NCBI GenBank assembly: GCA_003439945.1
Contig: QVRM01006564.1
Location: 732,501-796,500, forward strand
Direction of reading: 5' to 3'
Source: Dermanyssus gallinae
Lineage: Eukaryota; Arthropoda; Arachnida; Mesostigmata; Dermanyssidae
Length of the DNA: 64,000 bases
The translations under genes were made by a program, and so were the position numbers. Below, piece after piece: positions 11,286 to 22,119 of this stretch. The notes below the pieces were generated by a model, which was given only the letters and a program-made list of their open reading frames with translations, was not told the origin of the DNA and ran no database searches. How positions within the stretch are numbered: position 1 is the first letter of the stretch; each line of letters begins with the position of its first letter.

Positions 11286-12844
11286 GAGGCGACTTTTCTC
11301 AGGCTCCGTTTACTACTCATCCTGACCATTGTGAGTTAGTAGTAATGATAGTAGTGACTAAATAGTAGCCCTGCTATTGTAATTATATTGTTGTCGAGAG
11401 AAGCACAGACCGTAGCTGAGAAACCAGCAAACAACGACGGTTGGCGGGCAAAACAACGGCGTCGGTGCCAGCAGCAGCAGCTACAGCAACAACAATAAGA
11501 ACGACATCAGCAACCTCAACGACCACAACAACAACAATAATAACAACAGCAATAATAGCAATAACACATGCCCACACTGAGTGGAAGCTGCCTATGCCCC
11601 AACACCGAACCAAACGCGTCCGGCCCACACACAGCCAGATATTTGTGCTGCCCTCTTCCCATCATCATCATCATTGCGATTGTCATTGTCGGCGTCATTT
11701 ATTCCTCTTCTCTATAGCCTGTATCTATTTCCTCATATCTCTATCTCTCTCTCTCTGCTCTCTTCCTCTTTTTCCCACGGCCTTTCTCTCTCTGTTTCTC
11801 GACTGGTTGTGTAGTGCGGCGACACCAGCGTTTCAGCGTCTCTCTCTCATCGTCGCCTCTATGTTTGTCAGATAACATTAGCATCATCGTCACCATCGTC
11901 TTCATCATTAGGAAGAGCGAGTCAGCCGCAGTTAGTTAGTCGCAGGGAAATGGGTACACACCGGTCGTTGTAGAACCGGCCGGTTTCTTGGGCGAACCAT
12001 CGAAGCAGTAAGGTATTCGTAGTAGACGTTCTGCGTGTTGGATGTTTATTTCGTAGTAAGTAAATGCTTTTTAGGTCGGCATATCATTTGAAATATTATA
12101 TTGCCATTTTGCTGCAATTTGAACACTTCAGCGAGCGACCGTTCCACCGATGCAGGGACAAACCGGTGCAGGGACCGCCGGTGCGTCTGGCAGCTCGCTG
12201 CGTGGTATTTAGTGCACGTCTGCGAGCAGAACCGACAACGGCATTGATCGCCAGCCTTGTGTACCTTGTGTACACGTACTGATAAGAACATGTAATCCCA
12301 TCCCAATGCTCTCTGGCGCGGCGATGTACGCATCTGACTGTCGTACACCATGATGAGGCTTTGGTCGCTTTCCCTACCACTTCAACTTCAAAATTGCTGA
12401 ACAACGCATTCTCTTGCCGTCCGGTGCAATCTAAGAGCACGTTTCACATGTGTTGTAACACACGTTTCTAACTGCGTAATTTCTGCCGCAAAAAGATAGC
12501 CCTGCCGGGGTTGTAGCTGAAAATGTGTACAATCTTAATTTTAAAGAGACGCGCCGTCGCACTCAGAGACAGACTCTTCGAAGGTCTCTCACCTTTTTGT
12601 GAGTAGAGGCAATAGACGCCCGGTAATAACCGTCGCCGATGTGCTGTGTAAAGCTCGTTGCCATACAGTGTAGTCTTGGATCCAAATACAGGGCGTAGTT
12701 GACAAACTCCAGGGGTTGGCTACAGCGGGGGTTTTACGTCTGCTGCGGCCAATCAACCCCCCAGGTGACGAGTGGCACTGCGGTGCCGGTAGTCACTACT
12801 AGATCTGTAATGAAAAAGGAAAAAAGGCAACTGAGAAGGATGTC

Positions 12845-13165
12845 ACACTACTCCAGTGTGTCAAAATGAATCGACTAGTAAGTGACGACGGGCCTTGTCG
12901 AAGGCCTTGACACAATTTATAAAGACGGCGTACAATTGACCCCTGAATACAGCCAACAACCTCTCACTTCCGTGGTGTGTACCTTGACCCTTCATGAGCC
13001 AGAATTCCTCCGGAGGTAGGGCCAGTAAGAACAGTTGTACAGCTTCCTGCTAAACATCGGACGACTCAATCTGATGTTCAATATAGATATCCATCAGGAC
13101 CACTTCACTTATTTTTGGATAGCCCCTGTAAGATTTTCGAAATCTCTTCCACCGTATTCGGCTAA
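12845..13165 (-). pseudogene. Decayed LINE reverse transcriptase, fingers and palm
   Basis: On the minus strand two hallmark non-LTR RT motifs appear in the right order. Near 13165-13090 is a fingers motif (EEISKILQGLSKNK then, after a stop, SGPDG; compare the common KNNKSPGPDG). Near 12935-12880 is palm motif A (YAVFINCVKAFDKARRHLL; family form F-x-D-x-x-K-A-F-D). The leading Asp of motif A is Asn here. The two motifs are in different frames with stops between them, so the copy is dead. Downstream RT motifs (YADD) were not found. Flanking sequence at 12.0-12.8 and 13.2-14.0 kb may be more of the same element, but I could not align it. Confidence 0.7.
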
Positions 13166-14633
13166 AACTATGTGGAACTGCTCCAGAGTGAGCGATTGCT
13201 TAATAACTGCGCCTGGTGCACGGGATTTGCATCAAGCAGAAATGCAAGAAAGTATGGAAAGTATTGCTGCACCTGCTTCTTTGTCATGCTGTGCATGCTT
13301 TTATTTTGCCGGCGAACAATGTAGACATAGGTATTCGCGCTCTGCTCTCTCAGATATACGAATCTTTTCTACTCATCATACCGGCGCTCACTTTCCATAA
13401 GCAGTTTCTTTTAGGTTGCTCTATGTCAGCCATGGAGCGCCCTAGGGTCAGCAACTATTAGAGCCCGTGATTAACGCAGTAGCCGCAAACGTTGTAGGTG
13501 GCAGGTCTGTGTAAACCAGGGCCAGGGCTCGCCTGCGTTTGTACGTGTTTTTAACTACTGACGGGTATGTGTAGTAAACAGATGCCACTGCAATACAGCC
13601 GCCTTGCTGATTATCTCCAAAGCGTCATGGCTCTGATCGATGTCAGAAGTTAATCTCACTAGGCTTGATTCGCACCCGAGATGGTGCGCTACTGGCCAGG
13701 CGCACACTGAGATACCAGCACCGGCAGGTGTATCCGTGCAGAAATATCAAGAGCTTTGCATCCCTGCTACCGTCGGATGTTGAAAGTTGTGAAACAGAAA
13801 ATCAATAGTGCCCTCTTAGTAAACGCGTGTGAATTTATCAGGTTTACTTGCACAATGCAGGTCCCCCTTTTGCAGAAGCCTATCGGTCTTCCTGTCGGTG
13901 GCGCAACTATCAACAGCACAGCCCGGTATTTGTGAAGTAACAAATATCTGTACTAAAGTTCAGGCTTTGGTGTACCTTGCCGAGCGACTAGAAGAACGGT
14001 TCTAAGATGGGTAGGGTGATCAGAGAGCGCTCTGCCCGCTAATCGGGCTGGCTGGCTAAAACCATATTGTTGCATTGATAAAGTGTTGCGGCATTTGTCA
14101 TAGAGGCGATGGTTAATATACATATCATCAAGAGACGTTATTAGTTATATGCAGCACTAATAACGACGATCTGCTTTTAAACTTCGTTGGGTCGATCGCT
14201 GCTCCCTTACCCATAAATTTGAGCTGCACATAACAGCAGTTTCTCTACTGTTCCGGTATTTCTCATTTATTCCTAAGGTGTTGCTGGCAGTTTGTCTTCT
14301 GTACTGAGAGAACAACAACAACTCCTACTCGACAGGTCATCGTTGCAGCAAGGAACAGGGATGACCAGCGACAGTTGTATGCTGAAGGCTGTTTCGTTAG
14401 CAGTGTAATTAGCAGTAGTAGTAGTAGTTAGCTAATTAGCTTTTAGAAGGATACATAGCCTTATATATTCTACGTATAACCTCGTATAGTATAGAAGCGG
14501 CCGTGTGTGAACAACAGCCACAACAACAACACCAAAAAAGAACTGACCCTGTGGGTAATTATCATAGCATACCTACTCTTTATGGGTAGGTGCTTGTCTC
14601 TTTCTATCTCTCGGTCTTTTTGTTTACTCCTCG

Positions 14634-14650
14634 CCCCCCCCCCCCCCCCC
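14634..14650. repeat. C17 homopolymer
   Basis: Seventeen consecutive C residues; possible i-motif/G-quadruplex former and a likely assembly weak spot. Confidence 0.85.
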
Positions 14651-15894
14651 AACGTCGGTCTTATCTCCTTGCTTAGCGCGCGTTCTCTCTTGCTCTCCTG
14701 CCCCCCCTCCGGTCTTTCTATGAGCCTATCTGACTCAGTCTGTTTCATTTCAGTCAGGTTCTTGTTGAGTGCCGACCGAGAAATCGGAAAGTTTCCAGTA
14801 GCTGTGCGTACGTCGCCTCGTCAATTGTGTGTATCAGGATCACAATGATGTTGCTGTTCATGGTGGTGGTGGTGGTGACGGTGGCGATGATGGTGTTGGT
14901 GGTAATACTGCTGTTGCTGCTGCTGCTGCTACTGCTGACGGGTCGCAGTGTGACGCAGTGCAACAATGCGAGATGTTCCGTGTAGCGATGAAGACAACGG
15001 CCCCTCCCGATGGGGAACACGATGGGGTGGCGAAATGTGGCGTCGTTTCTGCGTTAGTTGTCGTCGTCGTTGTCTTCTTCGTCCCTCTAGTAGTAGCGGA
15101 GTAGTAGTAGTAGCAGTAGTAATAGTCGTAGCAGTAGTAGAATTAATTAGAGGGGCAATGCTGCTACTGCCGCCGGCAGTAGGGTGTATAGTATAGGTAG
15201 ATATATACGTAGGTAGGTCGGCCGGTCGGTCTTCCTAGCCTAGTGTTTAGCAGTGTAGGTCGGCTTGTTGTTTTGTTTTCCTTCTCCTTTCCACTACGAG
15301 TGGTTGCCGGGGTGAACGACCGGTTTCAGAGAGGATGCAGCAACAGCAGCACCGCCATCACCACTGCCGCCGCCGCCGCCGGTAGCATCGCTGGAGAAGC
15401 TGGCTGGGTTTAGTGGTCACGGTTGCTCGAGGGGCCATCTCTATCTCTCTCTCCTATCCCCGTCTCCTTTTCTCTCTCGGTTCCTTTCTACCTCATATAT
15501 ATATATATATGTATATGTCTGACGGCAGATGGCAGATGAAAACTGCTGCGGCGCTCAAATCATTCTAGGTTATAGAGGTGGTGGTGCCGTTGTTGTTGTT
15601 GCTGCTATTGTCCCTATTCCTCTTCTACGTTGTTGCCCTGCTGGTGACTGTTTTCGAGTCAGCCCCAGCTGAAACAGCGCAACAGCAGCGAAATGCACCG
15701 TCTACGATTTGGCGATCATGGATAGTGTCGTCAAGGACGCTTCTCTCGTATCATTGTGTTTGGTTCGTAACGGGATAGCTGGCGACTGGATGGAGCCGCC
15801 GCCGCCACACCATTCATAGGGCAAACGCCGGTGCGTACACAGTCAACGCAATGTAATGCGTGGTGTCTGGGGCAACTGTTCGGATCTGTTCTTC

Positions 15895-15899
<5 letters not shown>

Positions 15900-15929
<30 letters not shown>
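15900..15929. repeat. (TA)n array
   Basis: About 15 TA units. Confidence 0.95.
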
Positions 15930-15932
<3 letters not shown>

Positions 15933-16623
15933 AAGGATTTTACGTAAGGCTATTGCCCGTGTACGGTTTTTTTCATGTCATGGCTAATTTTTAATCCACT
16001 CGGGCATTTACCTTGTCAATTTAAAAGTGGCCGGTCTGTAAGAGAACGGAGGAGAGGTGTTATTCGTGTTCCTGTTATGGTCGCCCGTCCAGGTTGCCAC
16101 AGGTAAATCCACCTATTGGGCGGCTACCTAACCGGAGGGTGGGTTGCTTTGGCTGGTTCAACCAAAAAGTAGTTAGTTCGGAAGATTCGCATAAATAGTT
16201 AATGGCTTCTAGCGCCCAACTAGCTGAGGTCAGCTGAGACGGCCGATGCTGGCCGGTAACCCGTGAGTTACTGGTACCCGAGTTCAAGGAGAAGGCAAAG
16301 CAGAAATCTAGTTAAGGGACATTGAGGAGGCGGTGGGTGGGGGTTGTCTGACTTTCGATCATTTCGAGGGTACACCTGCCCGCCCGGTGGAGAGGGTAGT
16401 TTGCGCCCTTCATACGGAAAGGGATACGTACGGAAGCGTACGCGAAGAGGTGCTGCACAGCACAAGCACCTCTCCCCCTCGACGCTTCCTCCTGGTGTTG
16501 TTGGTGAAGGTGCGGCCGCCAACGTTACGTTTTCGTCTCTGTCTGACCTCCCTGTTTCTCTTATTCGCTCTTGGTCTGTCTTATGCTCATTCCCTCAGTG
16601 GGTCACGGATATGTATGTATATA

Positions 16624-17163
16624 ACCCATCATGGGTTATCGTGCATCATGACTGCCGGGCGGCGGGCCAGACATGCCAGCATTAACGACACTGTTAGCCG
16701 AGCGCTCCGATCTAGCGGATTTCCCTGTATCCTAGAGCCCCAGGGTCTCTCCGCCGACAACGGCAAACGCCCTGACGGGATGACTTTAACCCCCTTCAGC
16801 AGGGGCAGGATGCTTGTCTGGGACGCCACAGTTACCGACTCATTAGCACCTTCAATGGTCGGTGGCGGGGCGATCTCAGCAGGCCACGCTGGTAATCTAG
16901 CCGAGGCGAAGAAGCTCGCAAAATACGCCTCAATAGGTTACCCACATGAGTTTCAACCGCTAGCGTTCGAGACCTTGGGCGGTCCAGGCAACCTCACTCG
17001 CAAACTCCTTCACAGAGTCGGTGAGCAGCTGAACCTCGCAACCGGAGACAAGAGATCTGCGGCTTTCTTGAGACAGCGCCTTGACCTCGACGTCCAACGC
17101 GGCGTCCGTCCGGGGCACGCTGCTGAAGTGGTCCCAACCCACTCTATACGAGTAATATCCTAG
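16624..17163 (+). pseudogene. LINE ORF2 C-terminal fragment, endonuclease-like domain
   Basis: 179 open codons without a frameshift. The order of motifs matches the C-terminus of a large retrotransposon ORF family common in invertebrates: a zinc-knuckle end (HHGLSC), SAGR..RH..IND..SRAL, the block LEPQGLSADNGKRPDGMTL, then GRMLVWDATVTDSLAPS, and near the end QPLAFETLGG...ATGDKRS..FL.QRL.L.VQRG. The PD...(V/I)WD spacing resembles the PD-(D/E)XK fold of restriction-like LINE endonucleases; that reading is inference. The RT domain is missing because of 5' truncation. The same frame stays open upstream to 16333, but that part is unrelated flank. No promoter is expected, so it is probably not expressed. 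Confidence 0.85.
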
Positions 17164-17221
17164 TGCACACGTTTGCGGGAGACAATTGTAGCTCCATTTG
17201 CATTCTTAATAAATCAATTTT
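16624..17221 (+). mobile_element. 5'-truncated LINE copy with intact 3' end and flanking repeat
   Basis: The insert starts abruptly inside a conserved LINE C-terminal coding region, runs through its stop (TAG at 17161-17163), and ends after a short 3' UTR with AATAAA at 17208-17213. A 14-bp direct repeat, TATGTATGTATATA, lies immediately before (16610-16623) and after (17222-17235) the insert and fits a target-site duplication. The 3' copy merges into a (TA)n array. Severe 5' truncation is typical of target-primed reverse transcription. The target was therefore a TATG/TA repeat. Confidence 0.8.
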
Positions 17222-17225
17222 TATG

Positions 17226-17230
<5 letters not shown>

Positions 17231-17268
<38 letters not shown>

Positions 17269-17310
17269 ATATATATATCTACATATATACATGTATATAT
17301 ATATATATAT
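17231..17310. repeat. (TA)n compound array at the LINE 3' end
   Basis: TA runs with two ACATG interruptions, directly continuing the 3' flank of the LINE insert. Confidence 0.95.
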
Positions 17311-19685
17311 TGGTTCTATTTTATCGTAGATTTTTAGTCGGATGCTTGCTCGATGCTACCGTCCTAACAGGAACAAAGAGTATACACAGTCGCACAGCCA
17401 TAGACTCAACTAAAGCTGTTTCGTTGCATTATATGCGGGTCTATACGTGAGCGTTCCCGTGTGTCTTCAATGTTTCAATATTGATACAAATGTATGCGGG
17501 TAGGATGTCGACTAAGCGACGTCTCTACTCGGACTACAGCAGTTAGTAGTGGCTTGCCACCCTTTTGGGTGTATTTTCGGGGTGAGTTGAGTGGTTAGAG
17601 GATGGAGGACTACAGATATGGGTAAGGGCTTAGTCACCCATCAGAACAGAGTGTAGGTAGTATGTAATGTGTAATATAGCGGTCTGTCACTGTAGGCAGG
17701 AAAAGGTGTAACAGAGCAAGCAGGACCGAGACCGCGTTTGTCCCGTCGTAGAGTAGGGCCCCTTTATGCAGCGCTGAAAGGGCTGGGCCACCAGCTACAG
17801 GGCCAGGGTGCGGCATACGGCATTTATTGTTGGCGCCCGCACGCTTCCCTCTCTAACAGTGCTCTCTCGAAGTATATATATAAGCTCTTCACAAACTTGT
17901 GCCGATGCGGATATCTATATGTATATGTGTGTTTTCATATGTGAGTGCGTGTAAATGGTTTATTTGACCCAACCTTCATTCCTGTCAACCAACATTTTTA
18001 GGGGTGGAAGAACGTGTTAAAAAATCATTTTCCCCATTGAGTAGTGTGACGGGGCGGAATGTGTTGCCTAGCAGTGAGAGTGAAATTGCTAACATCTGTT
18101 ATACTGACGAGGGCGGTCGGACATTTACAGTAACACTTCACAAAAGGTGCTATCGCAAGTGAACGGGTTGTTCGGTAGAGAAACCGGACATATTGCTTGC
18201 GGCAGAGAATTTTGCTTCGTATGAAATATACTCGTGCTGGCTACAAGAATGCAAATAGTCATATTGCAAACAGCTTACAAAAATAAAGTTCCTGAAGTAT
18301 CCACGTTTTTAATTTTAAACGTGGCAATCATGTTAATAACTGAAAACATCGTGCTATGGTCAATGTCTATAGAACAGCCATAACAATACGTATAGAGGTA
18401 GAATATCGAGGTTCGATTCATGATATTATTACTGTAAACCTAAGTTTTCTCCCGTCGTACTAATAGAGGACGGGCGGAACGCTAGCAACACGTTGTCTAC
18501 TGTGTATTTATTTTATCTTCTCCACGCCTTTGCTTCCAGTTACTGCTGATAACTGCTAGGAGTACATGGCTATTAAACGATTCATTTGTTTGCTCATTTG
18601 TTTGACTGGTTTTCGCCTTTTATCTCTCGGTGTTTGTCCTACCCCTCATTTCCTCTTCTTTCAAATCGATGTACCTAGTTTTCATCATTTTTGTTTTTTA
18701 TTTTGTTGCTTCCTACATGTGTTAATTAATGCCATTCTCTTCCGTATCGTACAGCTTCTCTATCATACGGGTCCGTCCCTCATAGTCGTTTTGTACACTC
18801 GCTCTCTTTTTGGTACGTTTGCCCCTCGCCTCTATATCCCCTCCCATTCCTGTGGGGTTGCCCATGCCCAGGCATAAACACGGCTGCTGCCCGATGGCCA
18901 ACATGCTCTATCTATCTACATAACATAACATCACTTTTATTTCACATAAAGGGTTGGTATCAATATACATACTTCTGTAAGACAGTCGTGACTAATCACC
19001 AAATAGGCGAGCGCTATTTGGATTAGCATGGGCCCATTTGGCCATACGCCAAGCAAACAGTTCGTTCACGAATTTACCGCGGGCCACGGCTTTTGAGGTG
19101 ATTGATCGTTGACTCTCTCTGACCGTTTTTTGTGTCCGGCGTTTTCTTCCATGCCTCACTCACAAACATACAGACAGATAGGCAAAGACAGAACGCGAGA
19201 TACACTTCAGGACGCAGTCGCGTATGCAGTTACGTTTACGGACGAAAAGCCCTGTGGATCTATCGCGTCTATTCATTCATCTATCAACTAAGGCTTCTAT
19301 TGCCTTCTTCTTCGCCGTGAGATCGATTGGCCAGTCAGCTTAGCTTATTTAGTCCGGCGTCACCTCTTTAATGAGACAATTGTGTGACGCGTATTCTTTT
19401 TTTAGGTCACGGTCGAGTGGTATAGTAGTGTTCCACTCCGAACTTCACCTTAGTAGACTGTAAACCGCGGAAGCCGGTCAAGCTCAAGTATCCGGTCCGA
19501 AATTTCAACACGCGACCCTCAAATAAAAAAAAAACAATTACTCTACCGGCTTCGACAAACCACGCACGCCTGATCTGTCCTGCTCCGTTCGACGATGGCC
19601 GTGACGTCTCTGTCTATAATCATCTGTCTCTATGTCTATAATTGCGAAAGTAGATCCATAGTATAAACAACAGGTATATTTAATA
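17311..19685. other. No recognisable gene
   Basis: Mixed-composition, fairly AT-rich sequence with few microsatellites. A region at 19496-19575 reads on the minus strand like a decayed tRNA promoter, but a poly-A block interrupts it and I do not call it. Confidence 0.45.
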
Positions 19686-19688
19686 TTT

Positions 19689-19763
19689 ACTTTTATGGTT
19701 ACATGGAAATGTAATTAATTCATTAGATGAACTAGTTAAATCTTGGCTGAGGGTCAGCCCAAA
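19689..19763 (+). mobile_element. Diverged SINE 3' half, copy 2
   Basis: Shares CTTTTATGG...CATG near the start and TTAAATCTTGGCTGAGGGTCAGCCC at the end with the 3' halves of the SINEs at 3320, 25821 and 31906. The tRNA-like head is absent. Alignment of the middle is loose. Confidence 0.45.
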
Positions 19764-20101
19764 GAGTTTATTTAAGCAGTAAGTCAGGCACAAACTTCAT
19801 CAGACAAGATTCACTTGAAGAGATTTGCGCAAGCAGGTGCACCTTTTTGCAACGTCTCCTAAAGTCGTCAGCTGCCGGGAATGGCCTGTTTTATTGCTGT
19901 AGTTCAATCGTTTCGTGTATGCTGTTGATTGTCGTTTTTTTTACTTTGTAGTTGGTGTTTTTTCATCGAATTGCAGCTTCTCCACCTCGACCACTACCAG
20001 TCAATTAGCGACCACTAGAACGCGCGGCATACGTAGCATGCCGATCAAGCTATTTACGTGATAAACCCTAACTGACGTAGGGCTACAATCGTCTAGTGTC
20101 G

Positions 20102-20104
<3 letters not shown>

Positions 20105-20141
<37 letters not shown>
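20105..20141. repeat. (TA)n array, 5' flank of 65-bp unit A
   Basis: About 18 TA units ending exactly where the 65-bp unit begins. Confidence 0.95.
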
Positions 20142-20142
<1 letters not shown>

Positions 20143-20143
<1 letters not shown>

Positions 20144-20203
20144 GGCGAGCACTGCCGAGTGTGCAAACGTATTGTAAATGGATTAATAAATCATCACAAT
20201 ATT

Positions 20204-20207
<4 letters not shown>
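20143..20207 (+). mobile_element. 65-bp LINE-tail unit, copy A
   Basis: Begins AGGCGAGCACTGCCGAGTG and ends CACAATATTTTCTA. It matches copies B (21411-21473, minus), C (62622-62681) and D (62714-62777) almost base for base. It is bordered by (TA)n on both sides. Within it CACT/AGTG and ATTGT...ATGATT/AATCAT...ACAAT arms can form two hairpins (imperfect here). Copy C is continuous with a LINE C-terminal frame, which identifies the unit as a retrotransposon 3' end. Confidence 0.85.

Positions 20208-20235
<28 letters not shown>
20207..20235. repeat. (TA)n array, 3' flank of unit A
   Basis: About 14 TA units directly after the 65-bp unit. Confidence 0.95.
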
Positions 20236-20240
<5 letters not shown>

Positions 20241-20997
20241 CTGGTGTAAGTACATGTTTTAGGTTAGAACGTAATAGTGTAAATAACGAGGCGTTACGAT
20301 ACGGCTATCAGTCTGACATGGTCGGGTCCACGGTAGCAGCGGTTATTTCGGACTTGTTCAAAGGTTGTCTTGTTCAGATAGCGGGGCGGGACGACGCATG
20401 CAAGACGCATCGATTCGTAGGAAGATAACACCCGCAACACCGTGCTCTCTCTATCTGACATGTCCGATTCCGACATTCCGTACCGGCTTATTTCAGCATA
20501 GTTTGCACTTCGCATTGCGCCAATTGCATCGATCTTGATTCTCGATTATCTTGTATGCGTTTGTGATCAAACTGCTTCGATCCTCGATTGAGGATATATT
20601 GCAAACGCTGCACGGCGCCTCGTAAGGATGTTCGTAAAGAGGTGGCCATCTCGCGCCATGCTTGGCGCGCACGATTCTTTCCACCACGATGGTCTAAGTT
20701 TTGTTATGATCGCCGGTAGAGAAGTAGACAGGGAATGCATCTTTTTTATTAGAGCGTCAGGATGATGATAAACGCCACCGTGGTGGTTTTCATGTTCCAA
20801 CACCTCCTCCACACTTGCACACAAATACGGATAGGTGTGAGTGATTGATTGCGTCTGGACGTCATCATGTGCCATCATGTCACGATGTGTCAGTCGGCCG
20901 TATCATGAACCTATCATAGCGTTCCTTTGGTCGGTCATCCGTGCGGTAATGTGGCCATGTCGTGTGGCCAACATTGTCGTCATTTAGTTACTATACG

Positions 20998-21021
20998 ATA
21001 TATATATATATATATATATAT
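20998..21021. repeat. (TA)n array
   Basis: About 12 TA units. Confidence 0.95.
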
Positions 21022-21392
21022 ACAAACAAAACAATATAAGCAAAAAGTAAGCTCCAGCGGGAGAGATAGAGAAAACACGGAAGCAGCATTTTGTAATATT
21101 GTCGACCTGCATCATTACCGCTAAAGCGCGTAGTTAATGGCTGGCGTTGTCGTTACTGGGAGCGCTCTCGCTGCGACTTCCTAACTATTAATAATTGCCA
21201 TCTAATGACATAGAGTCGTCGTTCTCGTCGCCGTAGCAGCAGTAATAGTTTTCAGCTGACATTGAGGAAAGTCTTCTATAGGCAAAATACAAAACACATT
21301 TCTTCTCTTGCCCCTCTCTTAAGTATGTATATGCGTGTATACTTGCATAAGATGCAGCGCCAGGAGACGGAAACTCTACTCAAACACCGTAC

Positions 21393-21410
21393 TATATATA
21401 TATATATATA
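21393..21410. repeat. (TA)n array beside unit B
   Basis: About 9 TA units abutting the 3' end of the minus-strand 65-bp unit. Confidence 0.95.
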
Positions 21411-21473
21411 GAAAATATTGTAATGATTTATTAATTATTTACAATACGTTTGCACACTCGGCAGTGCTCGCCT
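21411..21473 (-). mobile_element. 65-bp LINE-tail unit, copy B
   Basis: Reverse-complement copy of the unit at 20143-20207. It lies about 1.2 kb from copy A in opposite orientation, again with (TA)n on both sides. Its 5' boundary is the same as in copy A to within a base or two (..AAGGCGAGC). Confidence 0.85.
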
Positions 21474-21475
21474 TC

Positions 21476-21498
<23 letters not shown>
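21476..21498. repeat. (TA)n array beside unit B
   Basis: About 11 TA units followed by GTGTGTG. Confidence 0.95.
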
Positions 21499-21507
<9 letters not shown>

Positions 21508-22074
21508 CTTGCTAAAAAATAAAATATGTATGTTGCGACTTTGTTGGGCAGTGCTTTGATTCAGTTTCTGTCTATTACCGCCCTCGCTTTGTTTTTAAGC
21601 CTGTAAACTCATGGCTACATACAATAATCTTAATAGCCCTTCAGTATCTCATCAAGGCGTACACGCATGCATTTCACGTGTCATGTCACATTACAACAAT
21701 TGCCATGCATAGTGTGGAATAATTATTGTTTCATAGGGATCTGCGTTGAACAGTGAAATAGGCTGCGATTATTAGGTTTATGTGGGCTCGCTTGGCAATA
21801 AAAAAAAACACTCATAAACTCAATGCAAGCCGCAGGTTAAGGGTTCAAAGAATATCGAGGTTAAAAAATTTGATTCAAGACTACTTGATTTAATATTTAG
21901 AAAGTAATCGAGCAATTCTGTTTACCCAAGCTGACGTAGAACAGTCAAGCTGTTGTCAGCACTGTCCTACATGAAAATCTAGGAGCCAAACAACATTCGC
22001 TGTCATCTTGAGAGAATATCTCCAGCGCAGCCGCTTTCAATTGGAACTGCACACCCATAACAATACAAACATGT

Positions 22075-22078
<4 letters not shown>

Positions 22079-22114
<36 letters not shown>
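22079..22114. repeat. (TA)n array
   Basis: About 18 TA units. Confidence 0.95.
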
Positions 22115-22115
<1 letters not shown>

Positions 22116-22119
22116 TGCC

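Larger units (their letters stand above)
9163..12044. other. No recognisable gene; triplet repeats
   Basis: Contains a TTG array at 9163-9205, CAA arrays at about 10444-10527, ACC/CCG triplets near 9770-9800, and a TA array at 11227-11285. The imperfect phrase AGAAAGTGTAAG(T/A) recurs around 10078-10125. I see no exon-like non-repetitive frame. Confidence 0.5.
13170..16600. other. No recognisable gene; low-complexity patches
   Basis: Contains a C17 run (14634-14650), GGT/GCT triplets near 14850-14935, AGT triplets near 15090-15145, TA arrays at 15495-15516 and 15900-15929, and CCG triplets near 15365-15380. 13170-14000 could be remote LINE sequence but has no motif I recognise. Confidence 0.45.

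Noticed and set aside
16333..16623. Upstream half of the 276-codon frame that contains the LINE fragment
   Set aside because: LINE similarity starts at 16624, right after the left direct repeat; the earlier part has no resemblance and is open by chance.
19496..19575. Possible tRNA-derived element on the minus strand
   Set aside because: A-box-like and B-box-like pieces are interrupted by a poly-A/T block and do not align with the SINE families here.
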